Assembly (NCBI GenBank): GCA_964580405.1
Contig: CAZOKM010000006.1
Span: 1 to 36,330, forward strand
Reading direction: 5' to 3'
Source: JAGTRI01 sp964580405
GTDB taxonomy: Archaea; Thermoproteota; Bathyarchaeia; Bathyarchaeales; DTEX01
DNA: 36,330 bases
The notes beneath the pieces were generated by a model. That model searched no databases. It was not told the DNA's origin and worked only from the letters and a program-made list of their open reading frames with translations. A program made the position numbers and the translations under genes. This document shows, piece after piece, positions 14,897 to 24,007 of the stretch (its first letter is position 1; each line of letters starts with the position of its first letter).

Positions 14897-17002
14897 TCAG
14901 TCGGGTTCGTAGGTTATTTTATAGGGTGTTCCTAACTCCGCGTAGAAGGTTATGAACCCGTTTTTGAGCTTAAAACTCGTCGGAGTCGTATTGCTGTCTT
15001 CGCTGAGCTTGACGACTTTGACGCTTTGCGCCTTTTTCCACCGTTTGGGCAGAGGATAGCTGAAGGGACCGCCGTCTCTGCTGTATCCGAGGTAGGCGTT
15101 GTCTCCCTTCGGGACGAAGCACGTGAAGTCCTTTGAGATTACCTCGCCGTCGACCTGCACAACGTACTTCTTTGCTTCATGGTCCACTTCGACGTAGCTC
15201 CCATCCTCGTAAGTCACTTTCTCAATCGTTCCACTTTTGACGTAGGAGCCCATTTTCCTGCTGTAAAGCTTGTTCCATGGCAGAACGACGAGGTAGAACC
15301 TGTCCGTAATGCCATGCAGACTCTTGAAGGGCGCCCGCAGGGACCGAAAAGACGATGCGCCGTAAAGTAGGCTCTTCATGATGCCCGATTTTCCCTCTCC
15401 GCCTATGCCGCCGAAGCTCACCTTGCTGTGGTAGACGAACGGGATTAGCGGTATTTCTTCCTCGTTACGGTAGTACACGTTGTCGCGCACGCAGAGGTTC
15501 AGGAACCAGCTCACATTCCCGACGAAGAGGCTGCTGAAGTCCTCTGTGGTCACATCGACGCCGTGCTTGGCGAACTCGTCAATAATCATGAACTTGCCCT
15601 CCAAGTTTTTCTTGGCTGCGGATGGGCTCTCAGGGTTGAAGTCGTACCTTCTTCCCCCCTTGAAGGCTCCTGACAGGACGTCGATGTGGTACGAAGTCTT
15701 GATTGGGTATCTCCTCAGCGTGTCCCTCACCCTCTCGAGACCGCTTTTCACGGCGTACTTGTAGCTGCTGATGAGGTAGCACTGACCCGAGTTCCAGACG
15801 CCTGCCTCCATCAGGTTCCCAAGCGTGTCTCGGGAGACGGTTTCGGGGTCCCATCCCGGGTTCGCCATGTAGGTGTCGTCATAATTGTCGTGGAAACTCA
15901 CGACAACGTTCATCTTTTCTGCCTCTTTAATCAGCTTGACGAGGCCGTCGTACCCTCCAAGCCTCTCGTTGACCCTGTCAACCGACGGATAGCCCGTGTC
16001 GTGCCCCGTGTACTGCCAGCCGACGAGGTACACGATTTGGGGCGCACGGTCGGTGAGGTGCGCGATTTTCGTGAACAGCTCCAAAGCCTCAGGGAACGTA
16101 GTAATGTCCCTCTGCCCCGGCTCGTCCAGGAAAATCTTGTACACCAGCTTGTCAGCGTACAACGGGTTGACGGACGCGCCGATTTTGTCTCTGATGAACT
16201 TGGCGGCGTCCACCCACGAGGTTTCGCCGTCGCCGTCGTAGTCGCCGATGACGGAGACAGTCGCCTCGGAGGACTCTTGGACCAGAAGGTGGTACTTGGG
16301 GTCGCGGGCTGGAATCAGGTGACCGTACTCCACGAGGTCGTACTCGCGCAATCTATAAATGAAGTCTAGGGACAGCGAGCAGCACCGCTCTTCGTCGGAG
16401 CCGTAGACGGCGTTTCCCATCTGGTTTTCGACTGAGTCGGTTTCGAGGACGCCGATGACCCTGTCGTTGTAGACGAACTCGGCTAGCAGCGGGTTAAGCC
16501 AGTCAACTTTGAACTTCACGCTCCTGCTCGGGGTGGTGGCAACGTCAACGAGCCGCCCAGCCTCAGCGGGGAACCCGAGCTTCGCCCCTTTACCCTCAGC
16601 CTTGACCGTGACGAGGTTCGGCATGCTGACGCTGATGAGGTGGAAGTCCCCGTGTTCGACGACGTTACCGAATTTTACGGACAACCCATTGTCTCTCAGC
16701 GTAAAGGACAGGCCGAACTCAACCGCCTTGCCCTCTTTGTGGGTCACCGTGACGCGGTAATTAACTGTGTCCTCGGCGACTATAGGCTCGTAAGAAAGTT
16801 CCAAGAGGTTAATCGGAACAGGGTCCGCCTTTTTACACACAGAGAGTCCGATGGACGACCTTCGGGGCGCATAAACCTCGCCCAGAAGCTTGCCGCCTGA
16901 CGGCTTGTGAAGGTACTCGTGTATTACGGGCTCCTTTCTCCCGACTGTTATCCTGACTTGGGAATTCTCCAGATAAACGACGTCGCTTTTTTCCGTCGCC
17001 AT
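14897..17002 (-). CDS. GH101-like (endo-alpha-N-acetylgalactosaminidase-like) putative glycoside hydrolase
   Basis: 701 residues without a signal peptide. The N-terminal beta-sandwich (about 1-245) is followed by a TIM-barrel resembling GH101/GH129-type enzymes: DYDGDGETSWVDAAKF (254-269), VGWQYTGHDTGYPS (327-340), RLGGYDGLVKLIKEAEK, VVSFHDNYDDTY (367-378). By analogy with GH101, Asp in SYHIDVLSG (about 441) would be nucleophile and Glu in VDVTTEDF (about 487) acid/base; this is inference. A C-terminal beta domain follows (about 600-701). The start ATG 17002 has GTGAGAC upstream. It precedes the cellulase-like gene on the same strand, with an untranslated gap near 77-195 bases depending on that gene's start, so the pair may be co-transcribed. 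GH101 removes O-linked glycans in bacteria; that substrate is not implied here. Confidence 0.75.
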   Translation of the reverse strand: MATEKSDVVYLENSQVRITVGRKEPVIHEYLHKPSGGKLLGEVYAPRRSSIGLSVCKKADPVPINLLELSYEPIVAEDTVNYRVTVTHKEGKAVEFGLSFTLRDNGLSVKFGNVVEHGDFHLISVSMPNLVTVKAEGKGAKLGFPAEAGRLVDVATTPSRSVKFKVDWLNPLLAEFVYNDRVIGVLETDSVENQMGNAVYGSDEERCCSLSLDFIYRLREYDLVEYGHLIPARDPKYHLLVQESSEATVSVIGDYDGDGETSWVDAAKFIRDKIGASVNPLYADKLVYKIFLDEPGQRDITTFPEALELFTKIAHLTDRAPQIVYLVGWQYTGHDTGYPSVDRVNERLGGYDGLVKLIKEAEKMNVVVSFHDNYDDTYMANPGWDPETVSRDTLGNLMEAGVWNSGQCYLISSYKYAVKSGLERVRDTLRRYPIKTSYHIDVLSGAFKGGRRYDFNPESPSAAKKNLEGKFMIIDEFAKHGVDVTTEDFSSLFVGNVSWFLNLCVRDNVYYRNEEEIPLIPFVYHSKVSFGGIGGEGKSGIMKSLLYGASSFRSLRAPFKSLHGITDRFYLVVLPWNKLYSRKMGSYVKSGTIEKVTYEDGSYVEVDHEAKKYVVQVDGEVISKDFTCFVPKGDNAYLGYSRDGGPFSYPLPKRWKKAQSVKVVKLSEDSNTTPTSFKLKNGFITFYAELGTPYKITYEPD

Positions 17003-17118
17003 TTAAAGTCTCACTGGACTTCCATTACCTTTCGGGATATTAAAGCTTCATCGCACAGAAAGAAGCCACCAAAAACCTTAACTTACATCACGGCTAAACG
17101 GATATTCTTAAACCGAAA

Positions 17119-17201
17119 GCGGGGGTGTCCGAGTGGCCAAAGGAGGCAGGCTTAGGACCTGCTGGCGAAGGCCTGCGCGGGTTCGAACCCCGTCCCCCGC
17201 A
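17119..17201 (+). tRNA. tRNA-Leu (UAG anticodon)
   Basis: A class II tRNA. Acceptor stem GCGGGGG (17119-17125) pairs with CCCCCGC (17194-17200), discriminator A at 17201, followed by genomic CC. The D-arm has GTGGCC, the anticodon stem GCAGG/CCTGC encloses loop CTTAGGA with anticodon TAG at 17153-17155, a long variable arm follows, and the T-arm has the invariant GGGTTCGAACCCC. The long variable arm fits leucine. No intron. It is encoded between the GH101-like gene (divergent) and the U32 gene (same strand). Confidence 0.97.
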
Positions 17202-17283
17202 CCTCTACAACGATTCCACGAATCTCATGGGCTTCCCATTCACTTCAGTATCCCATAAATAGCCTGAAACGGGATTGTTTTTC

Positions 17284-19209
17284 ATGGAATTGCTGGCTCC
17301 CGCAGGCTCAAAAGCATCGTTCAAGGCGGCAGTCGCAGGCGGAGCCGACGCAGTTTATCTTGGGGGAAAAAGGTTCGGGGCGAGGCGGCTCGCGGAGAAC
17401 TTCACCGATTCCGAGCTGAAGGCAGCCGTGAAGCTCGCGCACGGGCACGGGGTGAAGGTCTACGTCACCGTGAACACCTTAATCAAGGAGGGCGAAGTCA
17501 GGCAGGTTTTCTCGTACATCGATTTTCTCAGCTCAATCGGTGCCGACGCCGTCATAATTCAGGACAGAGGATTACTGCGCATAATTCGCGAGAACTTCTC
17601 CATTCCCGTCCACGCTTCGACGCAGATGGGCATACACACCCCCGAAGGTGCTGTCTGGGCGCAGAAGAACGGCGTCAGCAGGATTATCCTGGCCAGAGAG
17701 CTGCACTTGGAGGAGTTGCGGAGGATTCGGGAAGCCGTCAGTTTGGAGCTCGAGGTGTTCATCCACGGCGCGCTGTGCTACTCATTCTCGGGGCAGTGCC
17801 TTTTTTCGAGCGCGCTGGGGGGAAGAAGCGGTAACAGGGGGCTCTGCGTCCAGCCGTGCAGGAAACGGTACACATTGGGAAGTGAAAGGGGGTATCTGCT
17901 GAGCACGGCGGACCTTTGGGGCGTCGAAGCCCTCCCCGATTTGATTAAATTGGGCGTCAACGGGGTGAAGGTCGAGGGGAGGATGAGGAGCCCACTTTAT
18001 GTTTACCTCACGTCGAACATCTACTCTAAGGCGATAAGAAGGACTCAGGAAGGCGAAGAGCCCCTGATAACCGAACGCGAAGGGGAGCTCCTCCAAGTCG
18101 TCTTCAACAGGGGGTTCAGCAGAGGCTACCTCTACGAAGACAGCGTCATGCAGAGAAAGTACTCCGGCTCCCGCGGACTACCATTGGGAAGAGCCACTTC
18201 GGACGGCGAGTCGTTGCTGGCGAAGGCCGACATCCTGAAGCCCAACGACGGCGTGACATTATATAATGGCGACGTGAAAGTCGGAGGATTCACAGTAAAA
18301 ACCGCTGAGGAGAAGAACAGCCTTCTGGTCCTCAGCCCGCCGTTCACGGTCCCTAAGGGAGAGTATCAGCTATACAAGACCAGAGACCGCGAGTTCAGCT
18401 CAATCGAGAAAAGCATCGACGCGTTGGAGTTTCCGTCGGAATCCGCCAGAATGAAGCTCCGAGACTTCCCGATTGAGGCGCACAAGCGGAACAAGACGAG
18501 GGGCGAGCTGTCATTCTACGTGTCGTCCCTGAGGTCCCTGGAGAAGGTGCTGCCGTGCGCGGACAGGGTCTACTTCGAGTGGAACAAGTTCTACGACGAA
18601 GCCAAAGCCACGTGCCAAAAGGCGCGGAAGGAGTGCGTCCTGATACTGCCCCGATTGTCCTTTAAGATGCCAGAAACCGACGAAGAAAACCTGATGATAA
18701 GCTCCGTTGAACTGTACGAGAAGTACGCGGGCAGGAGGCTCTACGGGCACTACTCGATGAACGTCTTCAACAGCTTCACCGTCCCCGAGCTCTTCCAGCA
18801 GACGCTTTCGGTGGAGCTCTCGAGAGACGACATCAGGGAGGTAGCAGAACATTATCGGGGACGGATTGAGGTGATGGCCTTCGGTCGGGTCGAGCTGATG
18901 GTGTCCCGAGACCCCACGCTGGACGAGGGCACGCTCGTTGACGAGAGGAGGAAGAGGTTCCCCGTTTACAGGGACAGGTTCGGCTACGTCCACATACTCA
19001 ACTCGTCGGACCTTTTCCTGCTAGACTACCTAGACGAGCTGGAGGGCATGGGGGTGGACTCGTTCGGAATCGACCTCCGGAGAAGAGACGCAGAACTGTC
19101 AGAAGCAGTAGCGAAGGCGTTCTTCGAACGGGACATCAGCCAAAAAGTAGCCATCAAAAAGAAGTGCGGGTCGATAACAGCGAGGCACTACGTCGAAGGA
19201 GTCAACTAA
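17284..19209 (+). CDS. U32-family protein (peptidase/RNA-hydroxylation superfamily)
   Basis: 641 residues from ATG 17284 (an in-frame TTG at 17275 would add three). The first 330 residues are a U32 TIM-barrel-like core: MELLAPAGSKASFKAAVAGGADAVYLG, ASTQMGIHTPEGA, and the family signature EVFIHGALCYSFSGQCLFS (about 158-177) followed by GNRGLCVQPCRK, giving four cysteines for an Fe-S site. The remainder is a C-terminal extension as in RlhA-like proteins, with a second U32-type repeat (YFEWNKFYDEA, EVMAFGRVELMVSRDP). Bacterial relatives hydroxylate 23S rRNA or tRNA; some members were once called collagenases. Which reaction occurs here is open. It follows the tRNA-Leu gene by 82 bases. Confidence 0.88.
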   Translation: MELLAPAGSKASFKAAVAGGADAVYLGGKRFGARRLAENFTDSELKAAVKLAHGHGVKVYVTVNTLIKEGEVRQVFSYIDFLSSIGADAVIIQDRGLLRIIRENFSIPVHASTQMGIHTPEGAVWAQKNGVSRIILARELHLEELRRIREAVSLELEVFIHGALCYSFSGQCLFSSALGGRSGNRGLCVQPCRKRYTLGSERGYLLSTADLWGVEALPDLIKLGVNGVKVEGRMRSPLYVYLTSNIYSKAIRRTQEGEEPLITEREGELLQVVFNRGFSRGYLYEDSVMQRKYSGSRGLPLGRATSDGESLLAKADILKPNDGVTLYNGDVKVGGFTVKTAEEKNSLLVLSPPFTVPKGEYQLYKTRDREFSSIEKSIDALEFPSESARMKLRDFPIEAHKRNKTRGELSFYVSSLRSLEKVLPCADRVYFEWNKFYDEAKATCQKARKECVLILPRLSFKMPETDEENLMISSVELYEKYAGRRLYGHYSMNVFNSFTVPELFQQTLSVELSRDDIREVAEHYRGRIEVMAFGRVELMVSRDPTLDEGTLVDERRKRFPVYRDRFGYVHILNSSDLFLLDYLDELEGMGVDSFGIDLRRRDAELSEAVAKAFFERDISQKVAIKKKCGSITARHYVEGVN

Positions 19210-19235
19210 ACCTCTTCATCCAAACGGTAAAGGGT

Positions 19236-20060
19236 CTACTTGAACCTGCCGTGGAACACTCGGAATTCGCGCTCTTTCACGAACCCAACCTTCTCGGCGA
19301 CTCGCTTGGATGCAAGGTTCTCAGCGCTGCACTCCCAGTGTGGCTCCATGCTGTTCATTCTGCAGTGTTCCACGAAGGCTGAAGCAGCAGACGACGCGAG
19401 CCCCCTATTCTGGTACTCACGCACAGTCTCTATTCCAATGCCGCATTTGCCCCTGCTCACGTACTCGGCTGTGCACCAGCAGGCCACCTGTTCCGCGGTC
19501 ACAATTGCAGATCCGAACCCGAACTTGACGAACCTGTCCACCGTTGGCCACATCTGCCGAACCTCGCCCAAGACAAACTTCTTGTTCTTCAGTTGCGTTC
19601 CATAAAGGAACTTCTCGTCAATCCGTTCAAGCCTGAACCCTTTTGGTATCTTGCTTCTCCAGCCTCTCTTGACTGGCTTGCGGTGCGCGAAAAAAAGGTA
19701 GCCTCCTAGCGTTAAATTCGCACTCGTAAAGATTGAAGGCGCTATTTTTTCCCAAAGCTCGGATGTGGCTCGTATCCTAAAATACGGTCTTCGGCGAATC
19801 TCGAGTTCAGTAGAAACCCTTCTTTCAATCAACGTCTGAACCTCTCGGTTGAACCGGACGTTGCCTTCCCTGCCAAGAAAATAGAACACGTTATTCGCCT
19901 TATCCCACAGAAAAACCGACTGCGGCTCAGACTCGTCGTCCACCCACACCTGCGCGGGGCTGTTACTCTCAAGGATTGCAGAAAAAAGCAAACTATGATC
20001 GGAGCCTTCAAAAAAAGGTTCTACCAAGCGGAAATCGTCGAACGCCAATTCAGTAAACAA
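19236..20060 (-). CDS. GNAT-family acetyltransferase
   Basis: 274 residues with an N-terminal domain (about 1-120) and a C-terminal GNAT fold. The acetyl-CoA site is the segment GKCGIGIETVREYQNRGLASSAASAFVEHC (about 205-234; the R/Q-x-x-G-x-A motif is QNRGLAS), followed by ENLASKRVAEKVGFVKEREF, the typical last strand-helix. It resembles the PF12746 (GNAT_acetyltran) group. Substrate unknown. The gene starts with TTG 20060, preceded by a TATA-like tttaaaag at about 22 bases, so the message may be leaderless. It converges with the U32 gene. Confidence 0.83.
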   Translation of the reverse strand: MFTELAFDDFRLVEPFFEGSDHSLLFSAILESNSPAQVWVDDESEPQSVFLWDKANNVFYFLGREGNVRFNREVQTLIERRVSTELEIRRRPYFRIRATSELWEKIAPSIFTSANLTLGGYLFFAHRKPVKRGWRSKIPKGFRLERIDEKFLYGTQLKNKKFVLGEVRQMWPTVDRFVKFGFGSAIVTAEQVACWCTAEYVSRGKCGIGIETVREYQNRGLASSAASAFVEHCRMNSMEPHWECSAENLASKRVAEKVGFVKEREFRVFHGRFK

Positions 20061-20078
20061 TGTTTCGGGTGCCTCTTA

Positions 20079-20089
20079 CTTTTAAACGC
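20079..20089 (-). promoter_or_regulatory. TATA-like box of the GNAT gene
   Basis: On the minus strand the sequence reads CGTTTAAAAGT, with its centre about 22-24 bases before the TTG start at 20060. That is the spacing expected for an archaeal TATA element with transcription beginning at or next to the start codon, which suggests a leaderless mRNA. Confidence 0.5.
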
Positions 20090-20162
20090 GAGCTTCGTGT
20101 CTCTCTCAAAGGCGCTGTCAGTAATAAACAATGATGGAAGAAGAGGTGTACCGGGCGATTCG

Positions 20163-20185
20163 TGGTAAGAAAAAAGGGAAGGGGG
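20163..20185 (-). terminator. T-rich region after the PKD-protein gene
   Basis: Read on the minus strand downstream of the stop at 20201 the sequence is CCCCCC...CCCTTTTTTCTTACC, with a run of six T preceded by a C-rich tract. No hairpin is obvious. It fits an archaeal oligo-T terminator. Confidence 0.45.
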
Positions 20186-20200
20186 GAGGCTCTTGAATGA

Positions 20201-22846
20201 CTAGCGAGCCAGCGACATTGCCAGCTGGGCGCTTTCCCACGCCTGCATGAAGCTCACCAGCGCCAGCCCAGGCCTGTCATTGGCCAGGTAGTTCAGCGCC
20301 TTCCCGTAGTCCTTTTCAGCGTTCCAGATGGCTGTCCTGTACGCGTTGAGCCTGCCGTGGTTCTTAGGCGGCGTTGCAGCCTTCGCCTCGTTCAGCGCGG
20401 TCTGGACAAGTAGCTGGTCAGCCTTGACGAGCTTGGCGATGACCGTTTCGAACAGGTCGATTGCCTGCTGCTGTTGCGTCGTTGGACCCTTCTTCTGCCA
20501 GTACTCGATGTAGCCCCGCATCTCGCTTATGGCCAAGCCTTCGTAGATGAAGACCATTTTGCCCGTTGGCTGCCATCCGCAACAGCCGTGCATGTCGACC
20601 TGCAGGTGGTCCCCGTCGGCCCAGAACTGGTTAATCAGGCTGAACCTGACGAGCTTCACCACGTAATCAACTGCCCAGTCGACCTTCTTGTCGCCAGTAT
20701 TCAAGGACAAGAGCAGGTTGAGGGCGTCAGTCTTTATGGCTCTCGGCCCCTTGACGTTGACCGTAAGGGTATCGGTACCGACTCCGCCGTCGTCGTCAGT
20801 AACCGTTAAGGTGACTGTGTAGGCACCATTGTCCACGAAGGTGAAACTTGGGTTCTGTTCAGTGCTTGTACCCAAGCCTTCGAAGTCCCACTGCCACGAA
20901 ACGATGCTGTCGCACTGAGAAGTCGATAGGTCGCTGAAACTGACAGATGAACCCTCATTCTGCGTTTCAGGAGACCAGCCGAATTCCGCTACTGGAGAAA
21001 GGTCCGCGACGTTAACGACGTGCGAGACGGTGCTTACGGAGCCATCGTCGTCTGTCACCGTCAACGTCACTGTATATGTTCCATTGTCCAAGAAGGTGAA
21101 AGATGGGTTCTGCCCGTTGCTTGAACCTAGCCCACCAAAGTCCCAGTGCCAAGAAACAATGTTGTCAGGATAGGATGCCGAAGCGTCGCTGAAGGCGACT
21201 GCGACTCCCTCGTTCGGTGGCTCGGGTGACCAAGCGAATCCTGCTGCTGGGGAAAGGTCCTGAACGGTAACTGTTAGGCTGTCTGTGCCGACCCCTCCAT
21301 CATCGTCAGTAACTTTCAACGTGGCAGTGTATGTACCGTTGTCTGTGTAGACGTGGGTCGCGGATGTTGAGCCGTAAGATTTCTGCCCATCCCCAAAGTT
21401 CCATTCTATTGTATATGTGTCCGCGCCTGGGTCCGTGAAGCTACCCGAAAAGGCGATGGACGTCCCCTCATTAACCGTTACATCCGGTCCGGCTTGTACC
21501 TGCGGGGCAACGTTGAGCACGACTACGCTGGCTGTGTCAGTGGCAACGTTCTGGCCGTCGGTGACTTGGAGCTTCGCTGTGCCTGTCCAGTCGTCACTCC
21601 AAGTGTAATATGCTGTTTGCGAGGTGGACCACGATGTGTCCCACACGCTGTCATTGTTGAAGTCCCAGCGGTACTGCAGCGCGTCCCCGTCCGGGTCGTA
21701 TGAGCCAGCTGCACTGAAGCATATGGGCGTCCCCTCGTTAGCCTGATAGGGTCCGTTGGCCTCTACCACCGGAACCATAAGAATCCTGACGAAACGGGTA
21801 ACGCTGCCTACTGGTCCACTGACCCAAACCCAGCCATCAGGCGCCCTATTCATGTAAGTGACAGACATCCCAATGTTGACCGTTTCGAGAACGGTATCCG
21901 AGGCTATGTTGTAGCATAATAGCTCTGAACTCGATTTTACCATCCAAATGTTTTGTTTTTTGTCAACATTCAAGAATCTTGGTCCAGATGTCATACCCGT
22001 TTCTTTATTCATCGTGATTCCTGTGCTTGGATTATATTTTACCAAAGCTTTAAGGGTTGGCGGAGTACTGCCAGTGTTGCAGATGCTTATCCAAATGTTT
22101 CTGTTTAAGTCGAAATCGTAATCGTACGCCCAGTGGTTATAGTTTGACGAATATGTGTAAGTTTGCATTGTCTTTGTACTAGGGTCAAATTTAAAAAGAG
22201 ACCCCCGATTTGTTCTCATCCAAATGTTACCTTGGGCGTCAATGTTTAAATTTTCAATATTCGTGACAAAGGGAGTAAGGTAATAACTAAAGCTTTGTGT
22301 GCCGGGGTCAAATTCTATGAGACACCTGAGATCGGTTCCACCTGGCGCAGGATTATTCTGCAGAATCCATACATGTCCCGTCGAATTCACAATAAGGTCT
22401 ACGAGCCAAGCGCCATAATTAACGCCACTTGGGTTCCATCTAAAAACCTGATATGCACCCGTAACCGGGTTCCACTTGACTAGAGTAAGCCAAGCTTCCG
22501 GCGATGCCAAGAACCCGGTGACAAACCATATGTTCCCTTGAGAGTCAAGCGCCCAGCCGCCACTTTCCCGAGGGTAGTAGGTTGTCGGGTTCGTGTATGG
22601 CGTGAAGACCCCAGTGCTTGGGTCAAGCTTAATGAACTTGTTACCAGAATAAACAAAATACCAGAGGTTACCTGAACTATCGAACTTAAAGGGATAGGCA
22701 CTCCCGTACGTGGAGTCAAACGTTTGGGTAGTGTAGCCCGTGGGGAGCGCGCTGACGTTCATTATCACGCAGCTGGATAAGGATAAGAGTGCCAGAACAA
22801 GCACAAGGCTCCATTTTGCCGTGTTAACATGAGAATGTAATTTCAA
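20201..22846 (-). CDS. Secreted beta-propeller / four PKD-domain protein with a new helical C-terminal domain
   Basis: 881 residues. Signal peptide about 1-33 (KWSLVLVLALLSLSSC core; either cleaved at VSA-LP or a lipobox L-S-S-C at residue 26). Residues about 34-357 are a streptogramin-lyase/Vgb-like beta-propeller with repeated GNLWYF, GNIWFVT, GHVWIL, GNIWMRT, NIWISI and NIWMV blades. Four PKD domains follow (about 359-447, 448-532, 533-617, 618-700), with signatures WNFGDG, YTVTLTVTDDDG. The last 180 residues are helical and lack a match I recognise (VDWAVDYVVKLVRFSLINQFWADGDHLQVDMHGCCGWQ). No C-terminal membrane anchor or sortase motif. It likely binds sugars or proteins on the cell surface. 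TTG 22846 is the start. The propeller-coding part is visibly AT-richer than the PKD part. Confidence 0.88.
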   Translation of the reverse strand: MKLHSHVNTAKWSLVLVLALLSLSSCVIMNVSALPTGYTTQTFDSTYGSAYPFKFDSSGNLWYFVYSGNKFIKLDPSTGVFTPYTNPTTYYPRESGGWALDSQGNIWFVTGFLASPEAWLTLVKWNPVTGAYQVFRWNPSGVNYGAWLVDLIVNSTGHVWILQNNPAPGGTDLRCLIEFDPGTQSFSYYLTPFVTNIENLNIDAQGNIWMRTNRGSLFKFDPSTKTMQTYTYSSNYNHWAYDYDFDLNRNIWISICNTGSTPPTLKALVKYNPSTGITMNKETGMTSGPRFLNVDKKQNIWMVKSSSELLCYNIASDTVLETVNIGMSVTYMNRAPDGWVWVSGPVGSVTRFVRILMVPVVEANGPYQANEGTPICFSAAGSYDPDGDALQYRWDFNNDSVWDTSWSTSQTAYYTWSDDWTGTAKLQVTDGQNVATDTASVVVLNVAPQVQAGPDVTVNEGTSIAFSGSFTDPGADTYTIEWNFGDGQKSYGSTSATHVYTDNGTYTATLKVTDDDGGVGTDSLTVTVQDLSPAAGFAWSPEPPNEGVAVAFSDASASYPDNIVSWHWDFGGLGSSNGQNPSFTFLDNGTYTVTLTVTDDDGSVSTVSHVVNVADLSPVAEFGWSPETQNEGSSVSFSDLSTSQCDSIVSWQWDFEGLGTSTEQNPSFTFVDNGAYTVTLTVTDDDGGVGTDTLTVNVKGPRAIKTDALNLLLSLNTGDKKVDWAVDYVVKLVRFSLINQFWADGDHLQVDMHGCCGWQPTGKMVFIYEGLAISEMRGYIEYWQKKGPTTQQQQAIDLFETVIAKLVKADQLLVQTALNEAKAATPPKNHGRLNAYRTAIWNAEKDYGKALNYLANDRPGLALVSFMQAWESAQLAMSLAR
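20747..21772 (-). repeat. Repeated PKD-domain coding block
   Basis: Four PKD units in tandem within the secreted protein gene. The last three share near-identical protein motifs such as YTVTLTVTDDDG(G/S)V and TVTVQD/TVNV, and at the DNA level repeated stretches such as gtcgtcagtaac variants near 20790, 21050 and 21310. This is domain duplication within a gene, not a mobile repeat. Confidence 0.7.
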
Positions 22847-22962
22847 CTCAGCATCACTGAATAGCGAAAAACGCCATTTTTGTATTTAAGATTAAGCGTT
22901 TCTATTTTCGTATTCATCGTAATAAATTAATATAAGTAAAGTAGATAAGAAAACGAAATCAG

Positions 22963-22978
22963 TTTTTTTAAAAAAAAG
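22963..22978 (-). terminator. Oligo-T terminator of the two-component operon
   Basis: Read on the minus strand this is AGCTTTTTTTTAAAAAAACT, directly after the TAG-side end of the receiver gene at 22987. A run of eight T is a good archaeal transcription stop. The A-run partner could also form a weak T/A hairpin on either strand. Confidence 0.6.
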
Positions 22979-22986
22979 CTTCTAGA

Positions 22987-23976
22987 TTATTCTTTAGTGA
23001 AATTCCCAGAGATGTCGTGCGCCAGAAGGCTGAGTCTCAATGCTTCTGCCCCGCTGTCACTTAAAACGTACTGGTAAAGAGGTTGAAGGAACGCTTCGTC
23101 CAGAGAGAATTCTCTCCCGCACGCACTGCATGTGAAGACTGTTTTTGGCGCGTTGAAGAGGTGGTTGCGGGAGCACCTGTACCAGATTTCGACCTTTTTG
23201 TAGTCGACGCCGATTATTTTCAGCGGTTTCCTGCACTTCGGGCACACGAGCTCCTTGTTCGCCTGCTCGAACTCGGACCGAAAGCCGACGTGACCGCACG
23301 TCATGTGCTCAAGCGCCTCGCCCTTCGTCATCGAGCCAACCCCGCAGTCGGGACACTTCAGACTCAGCGAGTAGGAGAGGGAACTGCATTGCGGGCACGA
23401 AATTACTGTCCCCGTTTCCTCCGCGATAAGCAGCGACTTTTCGGTCATCATGCTTAGCGCCTTCAGCAGCTCATCCGTTGGGACAGCGCACTTCGGTTCC
23501 GAGGTTGGTTCGCTGTTTATGTCTATTCGGATTTTCTTGTTTTCGGAGAGAATCTGGTAAATCTGCTTGGCTGCCTCTATGTCGATGTTTTTCGGCAGCG
23601 AAGCCTCCATCAGTATCTCGCTTATGCTTTGTACTAGTTCCCCCGATGCGATGTCGTCTTTCACCAAGTAGTCTTTGGCTCCGAACTTCATCGCCTCAAC
23701 CGCGATTTTTTCGCTCCCCCTACTCGTCACAAAAATAATGGGCTTACTGAACTTCGTTTTACGTAGCTCTTTGAGGTAGTCTAGCCCCGTCATGTCGGGC
23801 AATCTGTAATCGAGGATGACGACGTCGAAATCGGTTTTTTCTATTTCCTCAAAACCCTTCGCGCAGGTCTCTGCAACCGTCAAAACGTATTCGATTGGCA
23901 TGTACTTCGCTAAGGTTCTCTTCACGATTACCTGATCGTCGGGGTTGTCCTCAACGTAGAGTATTCGGAGCTGCAA
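22987..23976 (-). CDS. Response regulator: receiver domain plus TackOD1-like zinc-rich output domain
   Basis: 329 residues. The receiver (about 1-125) has the acidic pair YVEDNPDD at 8-14, phospho-acceptor Asp56 in VVILDYRLP, Ser/Thr in FVTSRG at 83-87 and Lys106 in YLVKDD. A linker follows, then a domain with cysteine pairs CPQC (194-197), CPDC (208-211), CGH (227-229), CPKC (245-248), C268 and CSAC (283-286). This arrangement, with LEHMTCG and LVCPKCRKPLKIIGVDYKKVEIWYRC, resembles the thaumarchaeal output domain TackOD1. TTG 23976 starts it, behind GAGGG. It is the last gene of a kinase-receiver-receiver operon, 31 bases after the second gene. What the domain binds is unknown. Confidence 0.88.
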   Translation of the reverse strand: MQLRILYVEDNPDDQVIVKRTLAKYMPIEYVLTVAETCAKGFEEIEKTDFDVVILDYRLPDMTGLDYLKELRKTKFSKPIIFVTSRGSEKIAVEAMKFGAKDYLVKDDIASGELVQSISEILMEASLPKNIDIEAAKQIYQILSENKKIRIDINSEPTSEPKCAVPTDELLKALSMMTEKSLLIAEETGTVISCPQCSSLSYSLSLKCPDCGVGSMTKGEALEHMTCGHVGFRSEFEQANKELVCPKCRKPLKIIGVDYKKVEIWYRCSRNHLFNAPKTVFTCSACGREFSLDEAFLQPLYQYVLSDSGAEALRLSLLAHDISGNFTKE

Positions 23977-24007
23977 TTTTCCCTCACTTTCTATAGTAGA
24001 ATGCGCT

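Noticed and set aside
20131..20196. A 21-codon plus-strand frame between the GNAT and PKD genes (MMEEEVYRAIRGKKKGKGGGS)
   Set aside because: Short and low-complexity at its end; it lies in the T-rich terminator region of the minus-strand gene.
20747..21772. Tandem PKD-coding repeats considered as a mobile or satellite repeat
   Set aside because: They are imperfect protein-domain repeats wholly within one coding frame.
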